53,953 nucleotides of DNA from AWTP1-13 sp035762425 (GTDB lineage: Bacteria > Pseudomonadota > Alphaproteobacteria > Rhizobiales > Hyphomicrobiaceae). The stretch covers positions 1 through 53,953 of the forward strand of contig DASTOW010000296.1 in NCBI GenBank assembly GCA_035762425.1. Reading direction: 5' to 3'. Below the pieces are notes generated by a model that had not been told where the DNA came from, searched no databases, and saw only the letters and a program-made list of their open reading frames with translations. Position numbers and translations under genes: made by a program. Positions 41,919 to 50,155 of the stretch are shown here, one piece after another. Position 1 is the first letter of the stretch. Each line of letters starts with the position of its first letter.

Positions 41919-42845
41919 TTGGCCAATGCGCCGCCACTGCGGCTGGGCGCCGTCGAATGGGGCTTGATTGCGCTGCAGTCGATGCTGTGGGGCAGCTCCT
42001 ATTTCTTTATCGCCGTGGTACAGGACCAGGTGCCGATCCTGACCGTGGTCGCCATCCGCGGCGTGTTCGCCTCCATCATGCTGATCGCCATCGTCACCTC
42101 GCTTGGCTATCGCATGCCGGCGACGCTCGCCGAGTGGGGCCACTTCGCATTCTTCTCCACCTTCAACACCCTCATTCCCTTCGCCCTGATCGTGTGGGGG
42201 CAGGCGCGTGCGACGGGCGGCATGGCCGCCATCTTGAATGCGTCCGCGCCGCTGTTTGGCATCTTCCTTGCCCATGTCCTGACCCACGACGAGAAGCTGT
42301 CCCCCAACAAGCTGGCCGGCATCCTGCTGGGCGTGGTCGGGGTCGCCATCCTGGTCGGCTCGGACTTGGCGGTCATGTCCACGGCCGACCTGCTCGCGCG
42401 CCTGGCGCTGCTGGCCGCACCGCTGCTCTACGTGCTCGCCAACATCTACGCCCGCAACAAGCTCGGCGAATACCCGCCGTTCGTCATCGCCATGATGCAG
42501 ATGGCGGCCTCGCTATCCATTTCCGTGCCGCTGGCGCTAGCCGTCGACTGGCCGTGGACGCTGCCGATGCCGTCCTTGACGGTGCTTGGCGCGATCATTG
42601 CGACCGGCGTGTTCGGCTCGGGCCTCGCCGCCCTGTGCCACTTCACCGTGCTGCGGCGGGCCGGCGCCACCAATGCCCTGCTGGTCACGCTCATCATGCC
42701 GCTGACGCCGATCGTGCTCGGCGGGCTGTTCCTCGGCGAGCAGCTCACCAGCCGTGAGATCGTCGGCGCGCTCATCATTGCCGCCGCCCTGCTCATCATC
42801 GACGGCCGGATTGTGCGGGTCCTGGCCGGCCGGCCGGCCCAGTGA
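41919..42845 (+). CDS. EamA/DMT family transporter (second of a related pair)
   Basis: A 308-residue inner-membrane exporter with ten helices and two EamA repeats, paralogous in pattern to the gene at 38992. I choose the TTG at 41919 because GGGAGGAG lies 4-5 bases before it and the helix WGLIALQSMLWGSSYFFIAVV follows soon after; an upstream TTG at 41859 would add an unlikely tail. Substrate unknown. Its stop is 3 bases from the end of a convergent gene. The start region also faces the aldolase gene across a divergent gap. Confidence 0.85.
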   Translation: MANAPPLRLGAVEWGLIALQSMLWGSSYFFIAVVQDQVPILTVVAIRGVFASIMLIAIVTSLGYRMPATLAEWGHFAFFSTFNTLIPFALIVWGQARATGGMAAILNASAPLFGIFLAHVLTHDEKLSPNKLAGILLGVVGVAILVGSDLAVMSTADLLARLALLAAPLLYVLANIYARNKLGEYPPFVIAMMQMAASLSISVPLALAVDWPWTLPMPSLTVLGAIIATGVFGSGLAALCHFTVLRRAGATNALLVTLIMPLTPIVLGGLFLGEQLTSREIVGALIIAAALLIIDGRIVRVLAGRPAQ

Positions 42846-42848
42846 TCG

Positions 42849-43376
42849 CTACTTGCGGTTCTCCAGGCCGTTCTTGCGCCGCGTCTCGCGGATCTGGTCG
42901 GCGTCCTTCACCAGCTGCGCCTTCATTTTGGCAAGGCCGTCGCGCACGCCGACGTACACGTCGGGAAACTGCGCGGGCGGCGTGAAGCGGTCCGGATTGG
43001 CAGTATCGAAGGCGAGCACCGCATCGATGATCTCGACCAGCGCCGGCAGGTCGCCGAACGCGTACTCGTTGAGAGGACGGCCTACCACCTCCGACAGCGA
43101 CCCGAACAGCGCAGGGTCGCCATCGGGCTTGAGGTCGCGCCGCGCCGATAGGTGCGCCCGGTAGCGCAGCTGGCCGAGATAGAAGATGAACACCGCATCG
43201 TCCTTGCGGCCCGCCCCGAACAGGCTGGAGGCGCGCTTGTAGTATTCGGCGGGGTGCTGCGCGCCCAGCGAAGAGACCTCGGGCGGAACTCGCACGCTCT
43301 GCGCATGCAATGCGCTGCCCAGCATTGCCAACAGGCCAATCAACGCCAGCACGCGAGTAACCGCGCGAGCGATCAT
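42849..43376 (-). CDS. Exported hypothetical protein (175 aa)
   Basis: A 175-residue protein with a signal peptide (VTRVLALIGLLAMLGSALHAQ). The mature part is helical with one TPR-like stretch (PAEYYKRASSLFGAGRKDDAVFIFYLGQLRYRAHL). It carries no motif I recognise beyond that. GGGGGAA precedes the ATG at 43376. It follows the transglycosylase-like gene by 122 bases on the same strand. Function unknown. Confidence 0.68.
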   Translation of the reverse strand: MIARAVTRVLALIGLLAMLGSALHAQSVRVPPEVSSLGAQHPAEYYKRASSLFGAGRKDDAVFIFYLGQLRYRAHLSARRDLKPDGDPALFGSLSEVVGRPLNEYAFGDLPALVEIIDAVLAFDTANPDRFTPPAQFPDVYVGVRDGLAKMKAQLVKDADQIRETRRKNGLENRK

Positions 43377-43498
43377 GTTGCATTCCCCCAGGCCGGCGCT
43401 CCCCCAAGTCAACGCTGGCAGTCATCCGGCAACGAACCATCCGACCCTGCCATCGGCTGCACGCGCCGGGCAAGGAAATTCGCCAGCATTCCGCGAGG

Positions 43499-44290
43499 TT
43501 AGGACGTCTTGGCAGGTGTCTTGCGTACGGTCGTGCCCCTGCTGGGCTTGGCGGCCGTGGCCGGCTTGGCCGCATCGAGCTGGCGCGCGCGCAGGGCAAT
43601 CCAGCGCCGGCAACTGGGCAGGCCCTGGTTGCACGTCGCCTCGACGGCCGTCACCGTGGACCCAGCTGCCACCTTCGGCATGGCCACGCTGCTGTCCGGT
43701 CGCAGGTCGAGATCGCGGTGCGCCCGCTGATTGAGGCTGGCAGCCGTCATGCCGCGCATGAACGGGTTCGCCCGCAGCACTGCCGCGTGCAGGACATCGG
43801 CAATCGGCGTTTGCGGTTCCGCTTTCAGCACCTTGGCCGCACCGACCGCACCCAGCAGGAATGCCAGCCGCAGATGCCCGAACGTGGGGTGCAGGCCCTG
43901 CTCGCTCAAATAGGCGGCATTTTCCCTGCTGTAGGCCGCCGCTACCTGGCGCGCGAACGAGCGATTGGTGCGCAGAGCCAGCAGGCTGGCATCGGATAGC
44001 TCCGCGACCTCGCGCGCAAAGTACCGGCGCGTCACGGACAGGAATGTGCTCTCGATGAACTGGAAGGCGCCGAGCGCCGTCGAGCGCGGATTGGCAGCCG
44101 TATCTCGGCCATTCGATTCCGCCCGCATCAGCCGGTCGAGGAACTGCTCGAAGTGGCCCTCGGGCGATGCCTGCACCGGCTGCACCGCCAGCAGATCCTC
44201 AGCGGCCGCCCGGGCCCCGGATTGGGCAACCCCGCTCAACACAAAAACCAGCAGGGCGGCAGCGATGCTCACACGGACCGGACGATGCAA
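43499..44290 (-). CDS. Lytic transglycosylase-like (SLT) secreted protein
   Basis: A 263-residue exported protein with an SLT-type lysozyme fold. The catalytic Glu is likely in LMRAESNGRDTAANPRSTALGAFQF near residue 58, followed by ALGAFQFIESTFL. The N terminus is a signal peptide (VSIAAALLVFVLSGVAQSGARA). The C terminus is a Lys/Ala/Thr-rich basic tail, and a Cys pair (CNQGLPSCRRW) lies ahead of it. The start is TTG at 44290, supported by GAGGTG; a GTG at 44272 is possible. It would cut peptidoglycan in the periplasm, but some lines of the active site are atypical, so activity is not certain. Confidence 0.72.
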   Translation of the reverse strand: MHRPVRVSIAAALLVFVLSGVAQSGARAAAEDLLAVQPVQASPEGHFEQFLDRLMRAESNGRDTAANPRSTALGAFQFIESTFLSVTRRYFAREVAELSDASLLALRTNRSFARQVAAAYSRENAAYLSEQGLHPTFGHLRLAFLLGAVGAAKVLKAEPQTPIADVLHAAVLRANPFMRGMTAASLNQRAHRDLDLRPDSSVAMPKVAAGSTVTAVEATCNQGLPSCRRWIALRARQLDAAKPATAAKPSRGTTVRKTPAKTS

Positions 44291-44497
44291 GCCAGCACCT
44301 CGTGTCGTTGCGCTTGCTTATTAATGCCTGGGGGCCTGCCCCCCGGGCGACATGGGCGCCTATCCCCTTAAGCGCCTAAAGCACGTCAACCCTCGGCCCG
44401 TCAACGCGCGGCAGGCGTACAGGTTCGCACTGTTTCGTTGTGAAACTGCCGCATACGCGGCGCAGGTCATGTTCGTTAGCCACAGATGCGCTCGCGA

Positions 44498-46819
44498 TCA
44501 GCTCGGCGCGCGCCACACCTTGCGTACCAGCATGATTAGTGCGGGGAGAAAAACAAGATCGGCAACCAGCGATGCCAGCAGGGTTGTGCCGCAGATGAAG
44601 CCGAACGTGCGCAGGCTCGGCAAGTCGGAAAACACCGTCACGCCGAGACCGAACGCAAGCACCAGCGTGGTTAAGATGATGGCCGGGCCGACCAGCACGC
44701 GCGCATTGCGGATGGCGATCTCCGCGCGCGGCTCTGCCTGCTCCTCCAAGCGCAGGCGGTTGAAGAAGTGGATCAGCGCATCGATGGCCAATCCGAACAC
44801 CACCAGCAGCGCCACTACCGAGGCGAACTCGAGCCCGCCGCCCATGAACCAGAGGATCGCGCCTGAGGTCACCACCGGAAACAGTCCGGGCAACAGGCTG
44901 ACCAGGCCCACGAACACCGAACGGAAGGCAACGGCAAGCAACAGCGCGGCGAAAGCCACGCACAGCGGCAGCGCCTCGTTGAGCTGCTGGATCATGCGGG
45001 CGCTGTTGCGGGCGGCAATGGCCGGCAGGCCGGTGACCGAGATGGCAAACTGCGGATACTGCTTGCGCAGGCCGTCGAGAGCCTGGTCGATCTTCTCGAC
45101 CACCGGCAGGATGCGGCTTGAATCGATGTCGGGCAGACGGCCCGTCACCAGCACGGCGTTCTCCTCCTTGGCGATGAAGCGCCGCACCAGATGCTCGGGC
45201 AGAATGCCGACGTACTTTTTGACCGTCTCGATGCGCTCGTCACCCGCCTCCTTGAGCCAGCGGCGCAGGCTTTCCAGCGACCAGACGTTGCCCAGTCCCG
45301 CGGTTTTCTCGAGGATCTCGTGCGTCCTGGCGATCACCTCGAGCGGCTTGTCCGAATAGAGCGAATCGCCGGTCTTCCACTCGATCATGATGTGCACCGG
45401 GCTGGCGCCGGTCAGCTTCTCGTCGATGCGGCCGGTGGCGCCCAGCGCCTGCTCGCGGTCCGGCACCTGATCGGCGAGCCGATAGCGCGGCTCGAGCTGC
45501 AGGTAGGCGGCGCCGAACACCACGAACAGTGCAAAGCCGATCAGGCTGGTCACCAACGGGCGCGCCACGACCCGGTCGACGATCCAGCCGACCAGCAGGC
45601 CAAGGCCATCCATCAGCCGATCGGCCGGCGCGTGCGCACGGGCCAGCGATGTCTCGTTGCGGATGAAAAGCAGACCCAGCAGCGGGAGCACCAGGATGAT
45701 GGCGATGAACGAAACCGTCACCGCCAGCATGCCGGCTTCGCCGAAGGTGCGGATCAGCCCCGACTGCGAGAACAGCAGGGCCGCGAACGATAGCATGGCC
45801 GTGCCGTGCGCCAGCACGCAGGCCGGCCCCACCACCCTGACCGCGAACTGCACCGCCTTGAGCCGCGAGTCACCCTCGCGCAGGCGGATGCGGATCGCCG
45901 ACACCATCTGCATGCTGTCGGCAAAGCCCATCACCATCACGAGCGGCGTCATGACGTTGAGGAACAGGTTGAGCTTGAAATTGAGCAGTCCAAGCAGCCC
46001 GAGCGACCACAGCACGGCCAGCACCGGCGGCACCGCTGCCGTCAGCATCAGCGACACGCGGCGGAAGAACACCACGGCGATGATGGCGCCGAACAGCAGG
46101 CCAAGGCCGTTGTAGACGAGTTGGTCGCGCTCTACCGCATTGCGGATCTCGAGTTGCATCACCGGTGCACCGGTCAGCTGTACCTTCAGGCCGACGGGCG
46201 CTACCTCGTCCTCCACCGCCTTGCGCAGGTTGCCGATCACGGCCTTGGCGCCGAGTTCCTCCACCGCCTTGCGGTCCAGCGCCACCACCGCCAGCGCCAG
46301 CTCGCCATCCGGCGACAGAAACTTGCCGGTGACGATCTCGTTGGCCCTGAGCGCCTGGATGATCTCGTCGTAGGCCGGGCCGTCCGGCAGATCGTCCGGC
46401 ACGATCGGCGCAGCGTAGCCGCTGGCATCCGGCTTGCCGCGCGCCGACAGCATCGACACGAGCCCTTCGACGCCGTCGGCGAGTTGCAGGTCGATGATGG
46501 CCCGGCGGAACGCCTCGATCTGCGGCTTCTTCAGCAGATCCTTGCCTTCCACCACCACCAGCACGTCGTACTCGCTGGAGGGAAAACGCCGATCGATCTC
46601 CTCGTAGCGGCGGAACTCGTCGGTGTCGGTGCGGAACAGCTCGGACAGCGAGTCGTCGACCTTGAGGCGCGTCACGCCCCAGGCAGCCACCACCGAGAAC
46701 AGCACGATCAGGATGGCCGTCAGGCGCGGCACCTTCAGCGCCAGCAGACCCGCGCGCTCCAATCCCAGCGTGAACGCGAACGACCCGTGCGCTTCGCCCG
46801 GCCCGGTCTTGGCGTCCAT
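44498..46819 (-). CDS. RND/MMPL family transporter
   Basis: A 773-residue inner-membrane protein with about twelve membrane helices in two halves, each carrying an MMPL-type cluster. The first half has LTAILIVLFSVVAAWGVTRL, then a large periplasmic loop (about residues 60-220) and helices such as GLGLLFGAIIAVVFFRRVSLML. The second half repeats this (VARPLVTSLIGFALFVVFGAAY...). Members move lipids, hopanoids or hydrophobic compounds. It is shorter than HpnN-type hopanoid transporters, and no hopanoid gene is near. The ATG at 46819 has GGGGGGAAG before it. It stands alone on the minus strand. Confidence 0.88.
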   Translation of the reverse strand: MDAKTGPGEAHGSFAFTLGLERAGLLALKVPRLTAILIVLFSVVAAWGVTRLKVDDSLSELFRTDTDEFRRYEEIDRRFPSSEYDVLVVVEGKDLLKKPQIEAFRRAIIDLQLADGVEGLVSMLSARGKPDASGYAAPIVPDDLPDGPAYDEIIQALRANEIVTGKFLSPDGELALAVVALDRKAVEELGAKAVIGNLRKAVEDEVAPVGLKVQLTGAPVMQLEIRNAVERDQLVYNGLGLLFGAIIAVVFFRRVSLMLTAAVPPVLAVLWSLGLLGLLNFKLNLFLNVMTPLVMVMGFADSMQMVSAIRIRLREGDSRLKAVQFAVRVVGPACVLAHGTAMLSFAALLFSQSGLIRTFGEAGMLAVTVSFIAIILVLPLLGLLFIRNETSLARAHAPADRLMDGLGLLVGWIVDRVVARPLVTSLIGFALFVVFGAAYLQLEPRYRLADQVPDREQALGATGRIDEKLTGASPVHIMIEWKTGDSLYSDKPLEVIARTHEILEKTAGLGNVWSLESLRRWLKEAGDERIETVKKYVGILPEHLVRRFIAKEENAVLVTGRLPDIDSSRILPVVEKIDQALDGLRKQYPQFAISVTGLPAIAARNSARMIQQLNEALPLCVAFAALLLAVAFRSVFVGLVSLLPGLFPVVTSGAILWFMGGGLEFASVVALLVVFGLAIDALIHFFNRLRLEEQAEPRAEIAIRNARVLVGPAIILTTLVLAFGLGVTVFSDLPSLRTFGFICGTTLLASLVADLVFLPALIMLVRKVWRAPS

Positions 46820-47038
46820 CTTCCCCCCGATCGAGCTTATGTCTGGTCTATCTTATAGCCGGTCAGCAAGCCGTGGCGCGACTAAGACGCGACGCAGGAA
46901 AGAAAATTCCGGCCATGGTGGCCTGCCGGCGACGCCTGCGCAAGCCGCCGCAGCCTTCATGCCGCAGGCTGCGCCTGCCGTTGCCAGGGCGGGCAATTCG
47001 TTGCTACAGCTCGACCCTCGCCGTTCCCGGAGACCGCC

Positions 47039-47266
47039 ATGGCCGACCAGACGCTCGACACCAAGGGCCTCGCCTGCCCGCTGCCGATTCTCAAGGTCAA
47101 GAAGATGCTGTCCGGCATGCCGAAGGGGGCAACGCTGGAGGTGTTTGCCACCGATCCAGGCTCGGTACCCGATTTCAACGCCTTCAGCGAAGCCACTGGC
47201 AATCCTCTGCTTGAGCAAAGCCAAGCAAACGGCGTCTATCGATTCGTCTTCAGGCACTCGGCCTAA
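47039..47266 (+). CDS. TusA-family sulfur carrier
   Basis: A 75-residue TusA/SirA-like sulfur carrier. The persulfide Cys is in the defining CPxP motif GLACPLPILKVKK near residue 13, and the rest (MPKGATLEVFATDPGSVPDFNAFSE) is typical. TusA relays sulfur for tRNA thiolation and other pathways; small paralogues have other sulfur-handling roles. GGAG lies before the ATG. It ends 6 bases before a convergent ABC permease, and is otherwise isolated, so the partner sulfurtransferase cannot be named. Confidence 0.9.
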   Translation: MADQTLDTKGLACPLPILKVKKMLSGMPKGATLEVFATDPGSVPDFNAFSEATGNPLLEQSQANGVYRFVFRHSA

Positions 47267-47272
47267 TCTGCC

Positions 47273-48421
47273 TTAATCCAGCGTGCGGCGGAAACGGCGC
47301 ACGGCGAAGGTCATGGCTACCAGCATCAGGCCGACCAGGGCCAGGGCCTCGAACTGCAGGTCGTAGAGGTCGGCCCCTTTCAGCATGATGCCGCGGGCTA
47401 TGCGGATGTAGTGGGTGAGCGGCAGCAGTTCGCCGATCACCTGCGCCCAACCCGGCATGCCCGCAAACGGGAACATGAAGCCCGACAGCAGGATGTTGGG
47501 CAGAAAGAACATGAACGACATCTGGATCGCCTGCAGCTGGTTCTGGGCAATGGTCGAGAACGTGTAGCCGATCGACAGATTGGTAGCGATGAACAGCGTG
47601 CTCAGCACCGCCAGCAGGGTCACGCTGCCCGTGATCGGCACGTCGAAGATCAGCACACCGAACACGATGATCAGCGCCGCCTGGATGAAGCCGATGGCGA
47701 TGTAGGGCGCGATCTTGCCCAACATGATCTCGACCGGCCGAATCGGCATGGCCAGCAGGCTTTCCATGGTGCCCCGCTCCACCTCGCGCGTCACCGACAA
47801 CGCCGTGAAGATCAGCATGGTCATGGTCAGGATGGTGCCGAGCAGGCCGGGCACGATATTGAGGCTCGTGACGGCGGCTGGGTTGTAGCGGCGGTGCTGA
47901 CGGATCTCGAAGGCCGGCACGCTCTGGATGGTCTCGGGCAGGCCGCGATCGCGCGCCAGCGCCGTCTTTACGATACCCTCCAGCGCGCCGAGCGCGGTGC
48001 CGGCCGCCACCGGATCGCTGGCATCGGCTGCCACCAGCAGGGCCGGGATGTCACCGCGCCGTGCACTGCGCTCGAAGCCCGCGGGGATCTCGACGCCGAA
48101 CAGGATCTTGCCCGAGCGCATCCAGTGGTCCATCTCGGCTTCGGTGCGGGCCACGCGCACGACGCGGAAATAGCTGGTGTTGCTGAGCGCCGCCAAAATG
48201 GAACGGGTGAGATCGTTGTCCTCGTGCACCAGCACCGCCGTCGGCAGCTCGCGCGGCTGCGTGTTGATGGCGAAGCCAAACAGCAGCAGCTGCATGACCG
48301 GGATGAAGATCATTGTGGCAAACGTCAAACGGTCGCGGCGCAGCTGCACGAACTCCTTGATCAGCATGGCCCAGGTGCGCGTCAGGGCCCCGGTGCGCGC
48401 GGATGGGGATTGTGCGGTCAT
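47273..48421 (-). CDS. ABC-2 type transporter permease
   Basis: A 382-residue inner-membrane permease with a first helix (FATMIFIPVMQLLLFGFAI), a long extracytoplasmic domain (about residues 60-190), and five helices at the end (GLLGTILTMTMLIFTALSV, IGFIQAALIIVFGVLIF and others). It is like YbhS/YhhJ permeases of drug or bile-salt type efflux systems. Its ATG overlaps the stop of the ATPase gene by four bases (ATGA), so the operon is tetR, hlyD, ATPase, permease. A second permease (YbhR-like) is absent, so it may act as a homodimer. Confidence 0.9.
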   Translation of the reverse strand: MTAQSPSARTGALTRTWAMLIKEFVQLRRDRLTFATMIFIPVMQLLLFGFAINTQPRELPTAVLVHEDNDLTRSILAALSNTSYFRVVRVARTEAEMDHWMRSGKILFGVEIPAGFERSARRGDIPALLVAADASDPVAAGTALGALEGIVKTALARDRGLPETIQSVPAFEIRQHRRYNPAAVTSLNIVPGLLGTILTMTMLIFTALSVTREVERGTMESLLAMPIRPVEIMLGKIAPYIAIGFIQAALIIVFGVLIFDVPITGSVTLLAVLSTLFIATNLSIGYTFSTIAQNQLQAIQMSFMFFLPNILLSGFMFPFAGMPGWAQVIGELLPLTHYIRIARGIMLKGADLYDLQFEALALVGLMLVAMTFAVRRFRRTLD

Positions 48422-49371
48422 CTGAAGTTGTCCTGTGAGCGCGACATCAGATCGATGAACACGTCCTCCAGCGTCGGCTCGGAGATCGACCACGCCAGGT
48501 GCGGATCGGTGCGGAACCTCTCCACCGCCGCATCCAGCGCTGCAGCATCGCGGCCCGACACGTGCAGGCTGGTGCCGAACGGCGCCACCATGTCGATGCC
48601 GGGTGCGCCGAGCAGCTTGTCTGACAGGTGCTGCAGGTCCGGCCCGCTGACGTTCCAGGTGCGCAGGTGCGATTTCTCGATCACCTCTTCGACGCTGCCC
48701 TGCGCCAGCAGCTCACCGTAGGCGATGTAGGCGATCGCGTGGCAGCGCTCGGCCTCGTCCATGTAGTGCGTCGAGACCAGCACGGTCATGCCCTCGGCGG
48801 CGAGCTTGTGGATCTCGCCCCAGAACTCGCGCCGTGCCTTGGGATCGACGCCGGCGGTGGGTTCGTCGAGCAAAAGCAGTTCCGGTTTGGGCAGAATGCA
48901 CGCGCCGAGCGCCAGGCGCTGCTTCCAGCCGCCCGACAGCGTGCCGGCCAGCTGCTTCTCGCGCCCATGCAGGCCGAGCCGGTCGATGGCGCCGCGAGCC
49001 TCGCGCACAGGGTCGGGCAGACCGTACACGCGCGCCACGAACTCCAAGTTCTCCTGGATGGACAGGTCCTGATACAGGCTGAAGCGCTGCGTCATGTAGC
49101 CGACGTGGCGCTTGATCTCCTCGTTGTCGGTGCGGATGTCGAAGCCCATCGCCGTGCCGCGGCCGCTGTCCGGCGTGAGCAGCCCGCACAGCATCCTGAG
49201 CGTGGTGGTCTTGCCCGAGCCGTTGGGACCTAAGAAGCCGTAGATCTGGCCGCGCTTGACCTGCATGGACAGGTTGCGCACCACGACCCGGCCGTCGAAC
49301 GACTTGGTGAGGCCCTGGACGTCGATCACCACCTCGCCGTTGGGCGCGTCACTTGCTGGCATGGCTGACAC
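48418..49371 (-). CDS. ABC transporter ATP-binding protein
   Basis: A 317-residue ATPase. Walker A is GFLGPNGSGKTTTLRML near residue 52, the signature is LSGGWKQRLALG (Trp where Met is usual), Walker B is LLLLDEPTAGVDPKAR, and the switch His is in TVLVSTHYMDEAERC. The C-terminal region (residues 230-317) is the regulatory extension typical of drug exporters such as DrrA/YbhF, though only one ATPase domain is present. It energises the permease at 47273. Its 5' end overlaps the hlyD gene by 23 bases. Confidence 0.93.
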   Translation of the reverse strand: MSAMPASDAPNGEVVIDVQGLTKSFDGRVVVRNLSMQVKRGQIYGFLGPNGSGKTTTLRMLCGLLTPDSGRGTAMGFDIRTDNEEIKRHVGYMTQRFSLYQDLSIQENLEFVARVYGLPDPVREARGAIDRLGLHGREKQLAGTLSGGWKQRLALGACILPKPELLLLDEPTAGVDPKARREFWGEIHKLAAEGMTVLVSTHYMDEAERCHAIAYIAYGELLAQGSVEEVIEKSHLRTWNVSGPDLQHLSDKLLGAPGIDMVAPFGTSLHVSGRDAAALDAAVERFRTDPHLAWSISEPTLEDVFIDLMSRSQDNFR

Positions 49372-50155
49372 CGGCGGCGGGCTGCAACATCACCGTGACC
49401 GGCTGGCCGACCCGCAAGTCGTTGGGGCGCTCGGGGATCGCCTCCACCCGGAACACCAGCCGCGCCCGTTCCTCTTGGCTGTAAATGACCGGCGGCGTGA
49501 ACTCGGCTTGCGCCGCTATAAAGCGCACGCGTGCAAAAATGTCGCTCGCGCAGCCGTCGCACTGTACCGACACCCGGTCGTTGATACGCACGGTTGGCAG
49601 CACCGCCTGCGGCACGAAGAAGCGCACCTTGATGTTGCCGGGCGGCAGCAGCGACACGATCGGCCGTCCCGGCTGCACCAGCTCGCCCTGGCGGTAATAG
49701 ACCTCCTGGATCTTGCCGGCGGCGGGCGCCGCCACGCGGCGCCGGTCGAGCCGCGTCTTGGCCGAGTTAAGCCGCGCTTCGGCCGTACGCAAGGCCGACT
49801 CGGCATCGTCGAACGCCTTCTGCGAGCCGACCGCTCTCTTCAGCAGTTCCTGCGCGCGCTGATGGGCGATCCGCGCATTGACGACCGCCGCCTCGTTCTC
49901 GGCCACCGCCGCCCGCTGCAGATCCGCGTCCAGGCTGAACAGCGGCGCGCCGGCCGCCACCTCCTGGCCCTCACTGACGCTGAGCGTTTCGACGCGACCG
50001 ACCTCGTCAGGGGCGATGAACAGCAGCTCGGCCTCTACCCAGCCCTGGAACATGTTGGCCGGCGTGGCGCGATTGAAGAAGGCATAGGCGCCGACGCCGG
50101 CCAGGACGATGCCAGATACCGCCAGCAGCACTGCCCGCCTGTTCGGTCTACTCAT
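49349..50155 (-). CDS. HlyD family periplasmic adaptor protein
   Basis: A 268-residue membrane-fusion protein, with an N-terminal anchor (RRAVLLAVSGIVLAGVGAYAFF), a lipoyl-like half (VGRVETLSVSEGQEVAAGAPLFSLD), a coiled-coil hairpin (AAVAENEAAVVNARIAHQRAQELL...SALRTAEARLNSAKTRL), a second lipoyl half (AAPAAGKIQEVYYRQGELVQPG) and a beta barrel. It links the ABC permease to an outer-membrane channel, as YbhG does. The ATG at 50155 overlaps the end of the TetR gene by four bases. The outer-membrane partner is not in this operon. Confidence 0.92.
   Translation of the reverse strand: MSRPNRRAVLLAVSGIVLAGVGAYAFFNRATPANMFQGWVEAELLFIAPDEVGRVETLSVSEGQEVAAGAPLFSLDADLQRAAVAENEAAVVNARIAHQRAQELLKRAVGSQKAFDDAESALRTAEARLNSAKTRLDRRRVAAPAAGKIQEVYYRQGELVQPGRPIVSLLPPGNIKVRFFVPQAVLPTVRINDRVSVQCDGCASDIFARVRFIAAQAEFTPPVIYSQEERARLVFRVEAIPERPNDLRVGQPVTVMLQPAAGVSHASK

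Noticed and set aside
44291..44497. Possible RNA gene in the gap with a GC-rich hairpin near 44332-44350
   Set aside because: Only one simple hairpin is seen, with no tRNA-like or known ncRNA pattern.
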